DNA from: Palsa-147 sp036513895
Lineage (GTDB): Bacteria; Acidobacteriota; Terriglobia; Acidiferrales; UBA7541
Reading direction: 5' to 3'
Assembly: GCA_036513895.1 (NCBI GenBank)
Contig: DATBYF010000055.1
Location: 1-64,000 of the forward strand
Length of the DNA: 64,000 nt
Below are positions 17,930-26,904 of this stretch, piece after piece. The position numbers were made by a program, and so were the translations under genes. Every line of letters begins with the position of its first letter. The stretch's first letter is position 1. Below the pieces are notes generated by a model, which was not told the origin of the DNA, ran no database searches, and was given only the letters and a program-made list of their open reading frames with translations.

Positions 17930-18595
17930 ATGGTGAGTGCAAGCTCCCAACCTTCAAGTTGTAGGGAAATATCCCCGCTTCATCGAAGCGCCTCCATCGG
18001 ATCTCGCCCGCGACGTGGTTTCGTTTCCTCCGGCATTTCCGCGGACGAGATTTCTGAAAGCGATCTCGACAATTCCCGACGATGCGCCTTCCGCCTCGGA
18101 TTTCGCATAACGCGGACCAAAGAAGACGCCGAAGATGTTCAACAGGAGGCGTTGTTGAAGGCGTATACACACGCCAGCCAATTCGAAGGACGCGCGCGCG
18201 TCACGACTTGGATTTCGCGGATCGCGATCAATGAGGCGTTGATGTGCCTTCGCAAGCGGCGAGATGCGCTCCATGTGCCGCTAGAGGATTTCATAAATCC
18301 AGATGGTGCGCCAAGTATGAGCACTTCCTTGTCGTCGCCATTCGAAAGCCCTGAGGCCGCGTACTCACGCAAGGAACTGAGAGGGGTGTTAATCTCCGCG
18401 CTCCGCCAGCTTCGACCCATATATCGCGAAGTATTCAAGATGCGGGTCCTCGAGAATCTCTCCACGACCGAAACGGCAGAGATGGGGCGGCTCTCTGTGA
18501 GCACGGTGAAAATACGGATGCGGAGAGCCCGAACACAGCTTAGGAAGATCCTGCAAGATGCCCGAAATGAGCACTTGATTCAATCGCGCGCGTAG
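17930..18595 (+). CDS. ECF-type RNA polymerase sigma factor
   Basis: 221 residues. ATG 17930 has GAGG at suitable spacing. After a 40-residue variable leader come sigma region 2 (about 48-115: CAFRLGFRITRTKEDAEDVQQEALLKAY, FEGRARVTTWISRIAINEALMCLRKRR, core binding and -10 recognition) and region 4 (about 155-215: QLRPIYREVFKMRVLENLSTTETAEMGRLSVSTVKIRMRRART, the -35 helix-turn-helix). There is no region 3, as expected of ECF factors. No obvious anti-sigma factor lies next to it; the following gene encodes a secreted protein. Control may therefore be transcriptional or through unlinked partners. Confidence 0.93.
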   Translation: MVSASSQPSSCREISPLHRSASIGSRPRRGFVSSGISADEISESDLDNSRRCAFRLGFRITRTKEDAEDVQQEALLKAYTHASQFEGRARVTTWISRIAINEALMCLRKRRDALHVPLEDFINPDGAPSMSTSLSSPFESPEAAYSRKELRGVLISALRQLRPIYREVFKMRVLENLSTTETAEMGRLSVSTVKIRMRRARTQLRKILQDARNEHLIQSRA

Positions 18596-18642
18596 TGGCA
18601 TTGTGTGCGGGGATTCGGTCGCGCGAGGAAACAGCGCTTCTT

Positions 18643-19233
18643 ATGAAGCCGGTGCGTGAGCGAAATATGCGGCTACGCCGCACGGTACTGGTAGTAGTAG
18701 CGATCGTGGGTGGCTGCCTGCCCGCAGCGGCCCAAAATACATTTGTGCGCCTCACCACGATTTCCACCAAACCCGCTCGCACGAGCGAGCCCTCCGATCG
18801 AAGGTATTCTCTCCACGCAACATTCGGCTCACCTGTTCGACCAGCGAGCGAGCGCAATTCATTAGGTGCGCTCGCTTCTCCAGTGGCGAGCACGTACATA
18901 GACGAGCGCATGCCGGTGATTCTGCCCAGGTTCGAGGAGATCCGTACACTGTTTATGTCGCAATCCAGGTTGCCGGTGATGAATTTCGCGGGCGGGCACG
19001 TGCGATTGGCAGGATTCGGAAGCACGCTCGCGATGGGAAATGTTGAGCTCGGGCCCTCCGGCGCGGGTGGGCTGCTGGATTTCCATCCGTGGAGACACTA
19101 CCAGCCAGGCGATCCGCGCTCGTTCGGATCATATGGAGTAAGTTTGGGATTTCACGTGGGGCGCGATTCTCAAGCTGGGCAGACGCGTGAAATTTGGCGA
19201 TACGTGACGCGATTCCTCGAAGATGTCCGATAG
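18643..19233 (+). CDS. Secreted protein of unknown function
   Basis: About 196 residues from ATG 18643; ATG 18667 starts the signal peptide proper (MRLRRTVLVVVAIVGGCLPA, AAAQ cleavage). The frame also extends to a GTG at 18595 that overlaps the sigma-factor stop, so translational coupling to the sigma gene is possible. The mature protein has a Ser/Pro/Arg-rich first half and a Gly-rich second half (about residues 110-170) that could be beta-rich. No known domain recognised. Linkage to an ECF sigma factor suggests an envelope or stress role. Confidence 0.55.
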   Translation: MKPVRERNMRLRRTVLVVVAIVGGCLPAAAQNTFVRLTTISTKPARTSEPSDRRYSLHATFGSPVRPASERNSLGALASPVASTYIDERMPVILPRFEEIRTLFMSQSRLPVMNFAGGHVRLAGFGSTLAMGNVELGPSGAGGLLDFHPWRHYQPGDPRSFGSYGVSLGFHVGRDSQAGQTREIWRYVTRFLEDVR

Positions 19234-19308
19234 CTTCCCAGACTGCAGTTGATGACAGGCCCCGGGCATAACGGCTAATTTCGATCCTGCTGTTAGATTC
19301 TTCAGATT

Positions 19309-20031
19309 CTAAGCACAGTTGAAATAACCAATGGCGCGCATCATTTCGACGGCCTCATAGCGATTCGTCGCTTCTAATTGGCGAATGATCCGGCGGACAT
19401 GGTTCTTTACCGTGAACTCAGACAAATTCAGGCGATTTGCAATTTCCTTGTTTGTCAGCTTCTGGAAAAGCAGCTCAATGAGTTCGTGCTGGCGGCGGGT
19501 GAGATTGTATTTCGGTTCGAGGGCAGGCGGGACGCTGGGCTGAAGAGCTTGCCCGAAAACATGTTGAAACAGAGTGAAGCAAAGACGGGGAGGGCAAACA
19601 GCTTCGCCTTGAGCCACGCGGCGAATAGCTGCGATGACATCCGCAGCAGACGCATCCTTCAAGAGATACGCGGTCACGCCTGCACGTACCGCCTCGAGGA
19701 AGACTTCACGATCTTCACTCATCCCAAACAGTACAATTTTCAGCGGGCGCTCCTCCGGCTGCCTTGGGGAGAGCGTATTCACCCCCATAGCACAAAGCAT
19801 TTGGAGGGAATCAATTAGAAGGACGTCACAACGATTTGCGGTCATCTCGCGCGAGGCCATCTCGGGGGAATCGCTATGTCCCGCGACAGCCAAGTCGGAT
19901 CGTTTTTGTAGGACCCGGAGTAGCGCCTCCCGCAACAGGCGATTTTCGGCCACCAAATACACGATGACGTGTTCAGATTCAGGGCCGTAATTGCTTCTCT
20001 CTATGGCCGATTCCGCATAAATCTGGGGCAT
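19309..20031 (-). CDS. LuxR/NarL-family response regulator
   Basis: 240 residues: receiver (about 22-140; phospho-acceptor Asp in DVLLIDS, conserved Lys in LLKDAS) and a C-terminal LuxR-type helix-turn-helix (about 172-236: LTRRQHELIELLFQKLTNKEIANRLNLSEFTVKNHVRRI). The first acidic pocket is replaced (VAENRLLRE instead of VDD), so phosphorylation may be weakened. It is transcribed away from the exopolysaccharide operon across a 331-base shared region, a position typical of a local regulator. ATG 20031 is used; no strong ribosome site decides it. Confidence 0.85.
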   Translation of the reverse strand: MPQIYAESAIERSNYGPESEHVIVYLVAENRLLREALLRVLQKRSDLAVAGHSDSPEMASREMTANRCDVLLIDSLQMLCAMGVNTLSPRQPEERPLKIVLFGMSEDREVFLEAVRAGVTAYLLKDASAADVIAAIRRVAQGEAVCPPRLCFTLFQHVFGQALQPSVPPALEPKYNLTRRQHELIELLFQKLTNKEIANRLNLSEFTVKNHVRRIIRQLEATNRYEAVEMMRAIGYFNCA

Positions 20032-20362
20032 TCTTTAACCTCGCATTGGACCCGCACAAGTCCGTCTGAAAACTTACCGTCCCGGGTAAACGCGACAAAT
20101 AGAGAATTTAGTGTACTAAACCGGAAAAATCAAGTTAGAGGAGAGTATATGCGCCTTGATTGCTACGGGATAGCAGATTGTCGATAAATTGCACACATTG
20201 AACTAGTTTACCGTCCTTGCCTTTAGTCCTCAGGCATGCCCCCAGCTGACCCCCATGGGGTTAAGGACCCCGAGGTCGTTGGCTCCAAGACTAGGTACTT
20301 CATTGGACCTTACATTTTTGCGGGCTCCAGCAAATACTGCCCAGCATACAAGGAGCCCGCCA
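20032..20362. promoter_or_regulatory. Divergent control region of LuxR regulator and exopolysaccharide operon
   Basis: 331 bases without a convincing gene. Visible elements: an inverted repeat TTACC-N6-GGTAA (20074-20089), the palindrome TTTAGT-GT-ACTAAA (20107-20120), AACTAGTT (20201-20208) and a second TTACCGTCC copy (20208-20216; first at 20074-20082). A strong GAGGAG site precedes a 12-codon frame (20149-20187), which I do not call as a gene. These palindromes are plausible operators for the divergent LuxR-type protein, but no sigma-70 pair is clear. Confidence 0.4.
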
Positions 20363-20749
20363 ATGGGGAACGCCATTCGCGTTTTGGTAGCCAATCGCCC
20401 GAAGCTGATGAGGGATCTGATCGTCAGCATCGTCGCGGAGCAGCCGGATATGGAACTGGTAGGAGAGGTGTCTGAAGAAGAGGAAGTGGACATCGCGGAG
20501 CGGATTCGACAAACGATGCCCGATCTGGTCATCGTGGCCCTCGACGATCCAAAGCGCCGGCCAGAATTATGCGACAGAGTTTTGAAGGAGTACCCCGGAA
20601 CGAGCGTGATTGCCGTGCCCCCTCAGGCAAACCGCTGTGTGTGCTACTGGACAGTCAACAACGTCGAATCGCGCGACATTGAGCTTTCCGAAAGAGGTTT
20701 TCTTACAGCTGTCCGCGATATGGCTGAACGGGTCGGGGCTCGGCATTGA
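20363..20749 (+). CDS. Degenerate receiver-domain protein at head of exopolysaccharide operon
   Basis: 128 residues from ATG 20363 (AAGGAG upstream). Fold pattern of a NarL-type receiver (IRVLVANRPKLMRDLIVSIV, then DMELVGEV, MPDLVIVALDDP), but the two pocket acids are replaced by Ala-Asn, and the switch Thr/Ser and Lys region reads VIAVPPQANR, without Lys. One Asp pair (LDD) remains where the phospho-acceptor lies. There is no output domain. It ends 32 bases before the SLBB exporter gene on the same strand. I infer a pseudo-receiver acting by protein contact in the operon rather than by phosphorylation. Earlier starts back to 20255 are possible but lack a ribosome site. Confidence 0.65.
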   Translation: MGNAIRVLVANRPKLMRDLIVSIVAEQPDMELVGEVSEEEEVDIAERIRQTMPDLVIVALDDPKRRPELCDRVLKEYPGTSVIAVPPQANRCVCYWTVNNVESRDIELSERGFLTAVRDMAERVGARH

Positions 20750-20781
20750 TAGCCGCCATTACCAAAAACGAGGGATCTCTC

Positions 20782-23700
20782 ATGCACTCCGCTTCGAAAT
20801 TCTTGATATTTTTTGCGCTTTTCTGGAGCTGTGCTGCCGTTGTTCCGGCAAACGCCCAAGATCGCACTCAACAACAGGGTCGGACCTCGCGCAATTCTCC
20901 GAGTTATCAAGGCAGCGAGCCTCTTGACCTGGCGATGAATAATCAAGACCGAGTCGCCGCGTCTGCCGCTCAAATAAAGGAAGTTCTAATTGTAGATGCC
21001 GGAATCCTCGTGGAGCTGAAGCGATATGTCGCCAAGGAAGCTACGGACAATGGCCAGCTTGTAGACGATGCCGCACTGACGGATGTGGCGATTTTTGAGC
21101 GGCTCGAGCGGGATGTGCCGTTCCGCTCTTTGGCAACGAGATTGGTCCAACGCTACGGGTATCTCCTTCCGAGCGTCAATCCGCTGTCTGATGCGGGAAA
21201 GCAAAATGAACTCGTATTGAAAGAGCGGGCTCGGAGAATGGTTCAAGTCGAAGCTCAGGAAGATGCGCAAGCTGTACTCGACGCGAAGAAGGACGCCGCT
21301 CGCGAAGAGACCGAGGGAAAGTGCGACCCTCAGCAGGACAGTACCTGCGGCCAAACTCCGCCCACACGCACCAAACGATCCACCGCTCCGCAGAATAATC
21401 AAGAGCCTTCGGATCAAGACAGTTTGCCGCTTCCGGGAGGAATTCCGGGTTTCTCATCTCCTCAACTCATGCGGACTGGCGGCTCGACGTCCGACACAGA
21501 TCTCCGTGGTGGATCATCAGACACCGCAGCCGCGCTACGTCAATTTGGCATCGGCGGAATTTCTAACGATCGAAGCGGCTTTGACATTGGGGCTGGCCTT
21601 GAGTCCGGCGATGATTCCGAGGCGAGCTCTCGAATGTCAAAGCTGGCGCAAGGTTTTGCCGGTGCGCAGGGAATGGGTGGCCTCGGTTCAAGCTCTCTCC
21701 CACTACCCCTAGATATCACCGGCATGGGCGGCTTGGGTGGGGACGAGGGCCGAGGGACATCACCTGGCTCCTCAAGTTCTACGCCACGCGAAACGGCTCC
21801 GAAAAATCCGGTACGCAAGAATGGTACAGAGGGCGAACTTTCCCCGGTCTCCATCATCCACAAGGCAAACCCGTACGCCGATATCCCGTCGCTCTACGAC
21901 CTCTACGTGCAGGCCTCCGCAAAACCAAGAACACTTGAACGCTTCGGGTTGGATGTGTTTCAGAACCAATCCGAGGATGACACTGCGATTCCGATGGATT
22001 TGCCTGTTGGACCCGATTACGTCGTCGGGCCAGGCGATACATTGGCGATCGACGTCTGGGGTGGAATATCGCAACGCGTATTCCGCACCGTAGATCGCGC
22101 TGGACGCGTTTCGCTGCCTGAAGCAGGACCAGTGTTGGTGAGCGGCCGAACTCTGGGTGAAGTGCAGGAAAATGTGCAGCAGTTACTGCGCACTCAATTT
22201 CGCGATGTGTCCGCGGATGTTTCCCTATCGAAATTGCGGACCGTGCGCGTGTACGTTGTTGGAGACGTCGCAGATCCCGGAGCGTACGACATCAGTTCGC
22301 TTTCAACTCCGCTCAACGCATTGTTCGCAGCGGGCGGCGTCACACAGAATGGTTCATTACGCGCCCTGCAGCACTTTCGCGGGACGCAACTTGTCGAAGA
22401 AGTAGACGCGTATGATCTTTTGCTCCATGGCATCCGTTCGGACATGAAGCGGCTAGAAAACGGCGACACGCTTCGTGTGCCATCCATCGGACCACAGGTG
22501 ACGATCGAGGGCATGGTCCGACGTCCTGCTATTTATGAACTTCACGGCGAGACTTCCCTCGCAGATGCGCTCGAACTAGCAGGCGGAATTTTGCCGGCCG
22601 CGGCGTTACAACATATCGAAGTGCAGAGACTTGAGTCGCACCAGAAACGCACCATGTTGAATGTTGATGTGTCTCCGAACAAGGACGCCGCTGGAGTCGC
22701 AGCCCAATTCGCAGCATTCAAAATTCAAGACGGCGACATCATTCACATATTTCCGATCGCTCCGTACAACGAGAGCGCGATCTATCTGCAAGGCCATGTG
22801 CTGAAGCCGGGACGATATTCCTATCACGACGGAATGAAGGTCACCGATCTGATCGGCTCGTACTCTGATTTATTGCCCGAACCGGCCGCGCATTACGCGG
22901 AGATCGTCCGATTGAATGCTCCCGATTCTCATCCGAGCGTTGAGAGCTTTGACTTGAGCGCAGCGTTGGCGAATCCCGCGACTGCACCGGCACTCCAGAA
23001 GTTGGACACGATCCGAATCTACAGCCGTTTTGATTTCGAGCCCGCGCCGGTCGTCTGGGTGGGCGGTGAAGTTCGCAAGCCAGGCGCGTACCGGACTTCG
23101 GGCCAAGCGCACATTCGCGACGCAATCTTTCTGGCAGGGGGAACTGCCCCTGATGCGGCCATGGATTCGGCCCAGCTTTTCCGCATCGAGGGTGATGGCA
23201 CGCTAAAAATCTTAAGCGTTAATTTGGGCGGAGCTTTGGCTGGCGTGCCAGCGGACAATGTTGTGCTCGAACCGCGCGACAAGATTCTGATCCATCGCAC
23301 TGCGGCCAGCATGGATCCCTCCAGCGTCTGGATCAAAGGCGAAGTCGCCAAGCCGGGCCGGTATCCGCTTACCACAAATATGCACGTTCAAAATCTAGTG
23401 GACGTCGCCGGTGGACTGAAAAGAAGCGCCGACCCAAGGCTGGCGGATTTGACTCACGTCGGCGAAGGCGATCCGGATCACCGGTTCGGAGAAAGCACTC
23501 CGATATCACTGGCAGCCGCCCTGAATGGCGATCCGAAGGAAAATGCTCCCCTGCATGACGGTGACGTGCTCACTATCCGCGAAAGCGTGGATTGGAGCGA
23601 TATCGGCGCTTCCGTGGCTATGCGTGGGGAAATTCAGCATCCCGGCACTTACGGAATCCGGCCGGGAGAACGGCTCAGCAGCGTGCTGGAGAGGGCCGGA

Positions 23701-24366
23701 GGATTTAGTCCAGAGGCCTATCCGAATGGGGCTGTGTTGATGCGCAACGAAGTTCGGGAACTCGAGATCAAGAGCCGCGCCGAACTGGTTGACCGCGTCA
23801 AGCAAGAAGAGGTGTATCTGAAGGCCGTGCCTGAAACTGATCCCGACCAAAAGAATGCGAAATTGACGGCCGTCGCGCAGACCGAGACCACGCTTCAGCA
23901 GCTTGAGGCCAATGAGCCGATCGGCCGCGTCGTTATTCACATTCAGCCCGAAGAGAAAGCGTGGAAAAACACCACGGATGACGTCGTGCTCCGCAATGGC
24001 GATGTCCTTGTTATTCCGAAGAAGGCGAGCTACATCACGGTGATGGGACAGGTGTTCAATCCGACAGCAGTAGGTTACCGCCCAGGCCGAAGCGCGAAAT
24101 GGTACTTGAGCCAGGCTGGTGGACTTACCCAGCTTGCCGACAAGAAGGCCGTCTTCGTCATTCGAGTCGATGGTTCGGTGATCTCGTCCAAGAACAATTC
24201 TGCGTGGTGGAGCGGTGATCCGCTTTCCGCAACACTGCGGCCGGGTGATTCCGTAGTCGCTCCAGAGAGGGCGCCGAACGTTGGGCCGCGCAATCTTACA
24301 ACGCTGCTGACGACTGCTCAAATTGCTGCTTCGGCCGCGCTCACGGCTGCTTATCTGATTAGGTAG
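20782..24366 (+). CDS. Giant polysaccharide export protein with seven SLBB domains
   Basis: 1194 residues from ATG 20782 (GAGGGA upstream), starting with a signal peptide ending AAVVPANAQ. A Pro/Ser/Gly-rich low-complexity region (about 140-350) is followed by a Poly_export domain (about 405-500: DYVVGPGDTLAIDVWGG) and seven SLBB repeats recognised by G-x-V-x-x-P-G-x-Y (VVGDVADPGAY, EGMVRRPAIY, QGHVLKPGRY, GGEVRKPGAY, KGEVAKPGRY, RGEIQHPGTY, MGQVFNPTAVGY). A hydrophobic C-terminal helix closes it. Canonical Wza is about 380 residues with two or three SLBB units. It probably forms the outer-membrane polysaccharide channel, with an enlarged periplasmic ring. Confidence 0.9.
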   Translation: MHSASKFLIFFALFWSCAAVVPANAQDRTQQQGRTSRNSPSYQGSEPLDLAMNNQDRVAASAAQIKEVLIVDAGILVELKRYVAKEATDNGQLVDDAALTDVAIFERLERDVPFRSLATRLVQRYGYLLPSVNPLSDAGKQNELVLKERARRMVQVEAQEDAQAVLDAKKDAAREETEGKCDPQQDSTCGQTPPTRTKRSTAPQNNQEPSDQDSLPLPGGIPGFSSPQLMRTGGSTSDTDLRGGSSDTAAALRQFGIGGISNDRSGFDIGAGLESGDDSEASSRMSKLAQGFAGAQGMGGLGSSSLPLPLDITGMGGLGGDEGRGTSPGSSSSTPRETAPKNPVRKNGTEGELSPVSIIHKANPYADIPSLYDLYVQASAKPRTLERFGLDVFQNQSEDDTAIPMDLPVGPDYVVGPGDTLAIDVWGGISQRVFRTVDRAGRVSLPEAGPVLVSGRTLGEVQENVQQLLRTQFRDVSADVSLSKLRTVRVYVVGDVADPGAYDISSLSTPLNALFAAGGVTQNGSLRALQHFRGTQLVEEVDAYDLLLHGIRSDMKRLENGDTLRVPSIGPQVTIEGMVRRPAIYELHGETSLADALELAGGILPAAALQHIEVQRLESHQKRTMLNVDVSPNKDAAGVAAQFAAFKIQDGDIIHIFPIAPYNESAIYLQGHVLKPGRYSYHDGMKVTDLIGSYSDLLPEPAAHYAEIVRLNAPDSHPSVESFDLSAALANPATAPALQKLDTIRIYSRFDFEPAPVVWVGGEVRKPGAYRTSGQAHIRDAIFLAGGTAPDAAMDSAQLFRIEGDGTLKILSVNLGGALAGVPADNVVLEPRDKILIHRTAASMDPSSVWIKGEVAKPGRYPLTTNMHVQNLVDVAGGLKRSADPRLADLTHVGEGDPDHRFGESTPISLAAALNGDPKENAPLHDGDVLTIRESVDWSDIGASVAMRGEIQHPGTYGIRPGERLSSVLERAGGFSPEAYPNGAVLMRNEVRELEIKSRAELVDRVKQEEVYLKAVPETDPDQKNAKLTAVAQTETTLQQLEANEPIGRVVIHIQPEEKAWKNTTDDVVLRNGDVLVIPKKASYITVMGQVFNPTAVGYRPGRSAKWYLSQAGGLTQLADKKAVFVIRVDGSVISSKNNSAWWSGDPLSATLRPGDSVVAPERAPNVGPRNLTTLLTTAQIAASAALTAAYLIR

Positions 24367-24381
24367 CGTGAAAACCTGCGC

Positions 24382-26904
24382 ATGCGCGTGAAAGCGATGG
24401 TTTTGATGGTGAGTCTCGGTGCGATGACGGGGGGCGTTTGGCCAGAGATCCTCTGGGGGATGCCCCAACAGAACGACGCCAAGACAGAAGCTAGCGTCTC
24501 GACAGCGGCGGCAACGGAGCAGTCCGCGATGACGAATTGGACTCCGGTGCCTGTCCAAAGTTCCGCGGATGATCGAGACTCCGGTTCGTTACGCTTGAAC
24601 TTGAAAACGTTCGGAGTAAATCTCGCCACCGATCAGAAAGACATCTGGACCAGCCCGGCGAAAATCCGATTTTCCGACGCGAACTGGCTCATTCCAGCCG
24701 TCGTCGTTTCAGGTGGGCTATTCGCAACGGATCATGAATTCAGCCGGCACCTTAACTCAGGTCCTCAAACCATTCAGCGATACCGGGACATCGCCAACGG
24801 AAGCGTAGGCGCACTTGCCGGCATAGGCGGCGGGTTTGTGCTGTGGAGCGTGTTCTCGCACGACGAGCATCAACGAGAAACTGGATTTCTTTCGGCCGAA
24901 GCTGCGATTGATAGCCTGGCTGTAGTCGAAGCTTTGAGCTATGCCTCCGGCCGCCAGCGACCTTATCAGGGAGATGGAGGCGGTCACTTCTTTCATGGCG
25001 GAGCATCGTTTCCATCGGATCACGCTGCAGTGGCATGGTCGATCGCTGGAATCGTGGCGCACGAGTATCCGGGCACATTGCCGAAATTCATCGTATATGG
25101 GCTCGCGACTGCGGTGAGTCTCTCGCGCGTTCAATCTCGTGATCACTTTACTTCGGACGTCGTGATCGGGAGTGGAATTGGATGGCTGATCAGCCAGCAT
25201 GTCTTTGCAAAACATCATGATCCTGGACTGGGTGGTACAGAATGGCCGTCGTTAAGGGAAATGACCGATGAGAGTAAGTCGTCGGGGCCGCGCAATCTAG
25301 GTTCGCCTTACGTGCCGCTGGATAGCTGGGTGTATCCGGCATTGGAGCGCCTGGCGGCGCTTGGATATCTCGAGACGGACTTCCTGGGAATGCGGCCGTG
25401 GACTCGAATCAACTGCGCGTCGCTGGTAGAAGAGGCTGGCGACAAGAACAGAACGATGGAGCCTTTCGCTCCAGAAGTTGGCGATTTGTACGCCGCACTG
25501 CTCAAAGAGTTTCAACCCGACCTTGATGCACTCGACGGGGACGGCGGACTTTCGCTCCATCTGGAGTCTCTCTACGGGGGAGCAACCGAAATCGCGGGTC
25601 CTTCACTAAATGACGGCGATCATTTCGCGCAAACCATAATTAACAATTTCGGCCGACCGTACCAGCAGGGATTCAACAGCTACGATGGTTTTTCGGGTTA
25701 CGCTACGGCTGGCCGCTTCACCATATACGTCCGAGGAGAATACCAACACGCCCCGTTCGCGCCCCCCTATTCCGAATCCGTACGAGAGCTGATTGCCTCG
25801 TTAGACGCCAATCCTGTGCAGCCGGCTAATCCCATCTTGGTCACCAATCAATTCCGCCTGCTCGACACATACGCCGCGGCTCACGTGGGAGGATGGAACA
25901 TCTCTTTTGGAAAGCAAAGCCTTTGGTGGGGTCCGGATGAGGGAAGCGATTTTCTTTTTAGCGACAATGCCGCACCAATGTACATGTTCCGAGTCAGTCG
26001 CATCGTTCCCATCGACCTGCCGTGGATTCTTCATTTGTTAGGCCCGATGAAAATTGATGCCTTCTTCGGTGAGCTTTCGGGCAACGAGTTCCCGCCTCGA
26101 CCACTTTTTCACGGAGAAAAAATTAGCTTTAAGCCAACCAGTAATTTGGAATTGGGCGTCGCACGCACCGTCGAATTTGGGGGTGTTGGCCGCCCATTTA
26201 CGCTGCGTTCACTTTTCCGAAGCTACTTTGTTGTGGGTTATGTGGATAACGCGACGCCGGCAAACGATCCTGGAATTCGAACTGGGCAATTCGATTTTTC
26301 CTATCGAGTGCCATATCTGCGCGATTGGCTTACCGTGTATGGGGAGATGGCGTACAGGCCCGTGAAGGCTGGCTTCAATGGCGGCTTCTACGTGAGCCAT
26401 TTTCCACATATCCCCAAACTGGATTTTCGAGCCGAGGCCTTGAACTCGGATACCTATCTGACTAATCCGGGTGAGTACATTTATTTTGACGGCTTCTACC
26501 ACGATTTATATACGAACCACGGCAATCTCATCGGCAGCTGGGTTGGACGGCAAGGACAAGGCGAGCAAGCTTGGAGCAATTACTGGTTCACGGCGCGCAA
26601 CCGGCTTCAGGTCAACTACCGTCATGAAACGGTCAGTGCGGCGTTCATTCCAGGGGGCGGCACGCTTACCGATGTTGGAATCAGAGCAGATTGGTGGGTC
26701 CGGCCGGAAATCGGATTATCCTCGCAGGTACAGTATGAAGTCTGGAATTTCCCGGTGCTTCATCCGGGCGCTCAGCGAGATATCACCACCACGCTGCAGA
26801 TCACATTCAAGCCGCCCGACCGCTGGTTCGAGAAGAATCAGCATGGAAGCAAGATGGGCGAACCAACTGCCCAGCCGCCAGTAAAGGAGAAAGCGGGATC
26901 GTGA
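24382..26904 (+). CDS. PAP2-type phosphatase fused to a Wzi-like capsule-assembly barrel
   Basis: 840 residues with a signal-like start. Residues about 85-280 carry PAP2 motifs: GRQRP (R193), FPSDH (H214) and SRVQSRDHFTSD (S248 R249, H255, D259). The first-motif Lys expected seven residues before R193 is Ser186. The remaining 550 residues resemble the Wzi/CapsuleAssembly family, an 18-strand outer-membrane barrel, with the segment GGWNISFGKQSLWWGPDEGSDFLF. Wzi anchors capsule at the cell surface; PAP2 enzymes remove phosphate from lipid phosphates such as undecaprenyl pyrophosphate. It lies 15 bases after the SLBB gene and overlaps wzz by four bases (GTGA). The two activities in one chain are notable. 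Confidence 0.85.
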   Translation: MRVKAMVLMVSLGAMTGGVWPEILWGMPQQNDAKTEASVSTAAATEQSAMTNWTPVPVQSSADDRDSGSLRLNLKTFGVNLATDQKDIWTSPAKIRFSDANWLIPAVVVSGGLFATDHEFSRHLNSGPQTIQRYRDIANGSVGALAGIGGGFVLWSVFSHDEHQRETGFLSAEAAIDSLAVVEALSYASGRQRPYQGDGGGHFFHGGASFPSDHAAVAWSIAGIVAHEYPGTLPKFIVYGLATAVSLSRVQSRDHFTSDVVIGSGIGWLISQHVFAKHHDPGLGGTEWPSLREMTDESKSSGPRNLGSPYVPLDSWVYPALERLAALGYLETDFLGMRPWTRINCASLVEEAGDKNRTMEPFAPEVGDLYAALLKEFQPDLDALDGDGGLSLHLESLYGGATEIAGPSLNDGDHFAQTIINNFGRPYQQGFNSYDGFSGYATAGRFTIYVRGEYQHAPFAPPYSESVRELIASLDANPVQPANPILVTNQFRLLDTYAAAHVGGWNISFGKQSLWWGPDEGSDFLFSDNAAPMYMFRVSRIVPIDLPWILHLLGPMKIDAFFGELSGNEFPPRPLFHGEKISFKPTSNLELGVARTVEFGGVGRPFTLRSLFRSYFVVGYVDNATPANDPGIRTGQFDFSYRVPYLRDWLTVYGEMAYRPVKAGFNGGFYVSHFPHIPKLDFRAEALNSDTYLTNPGEYIYFDGFYHDLYTNHGNLIGSWVGRQGQGEQAWSNYWFTARNRLQVNYRHETVSAAFIPGGGTLTDVGIRADWWVRPEIGLSSQVQYEVWNFPVLHPGAQRDITTTLQITFKPPDRWFEKNQHGSKMGEPTAQPPVKEKAGS

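Noticed and set aside
20149..20187. 12-codon frame with a GAGGAG site upstream of the exopolysaccharide operon
   Set aside because: The ribosome site is good, but the peptide is very short and has no leader-type codon run or hairpin pair; kept only as a note.
23506..24558. 350-codon minus-strand ORF antisense to the SLBB gene
   Set aside because: Shadow of the seven-SLBB exporter; composition is Arg/His-rich and low-plausibility, with no domain.
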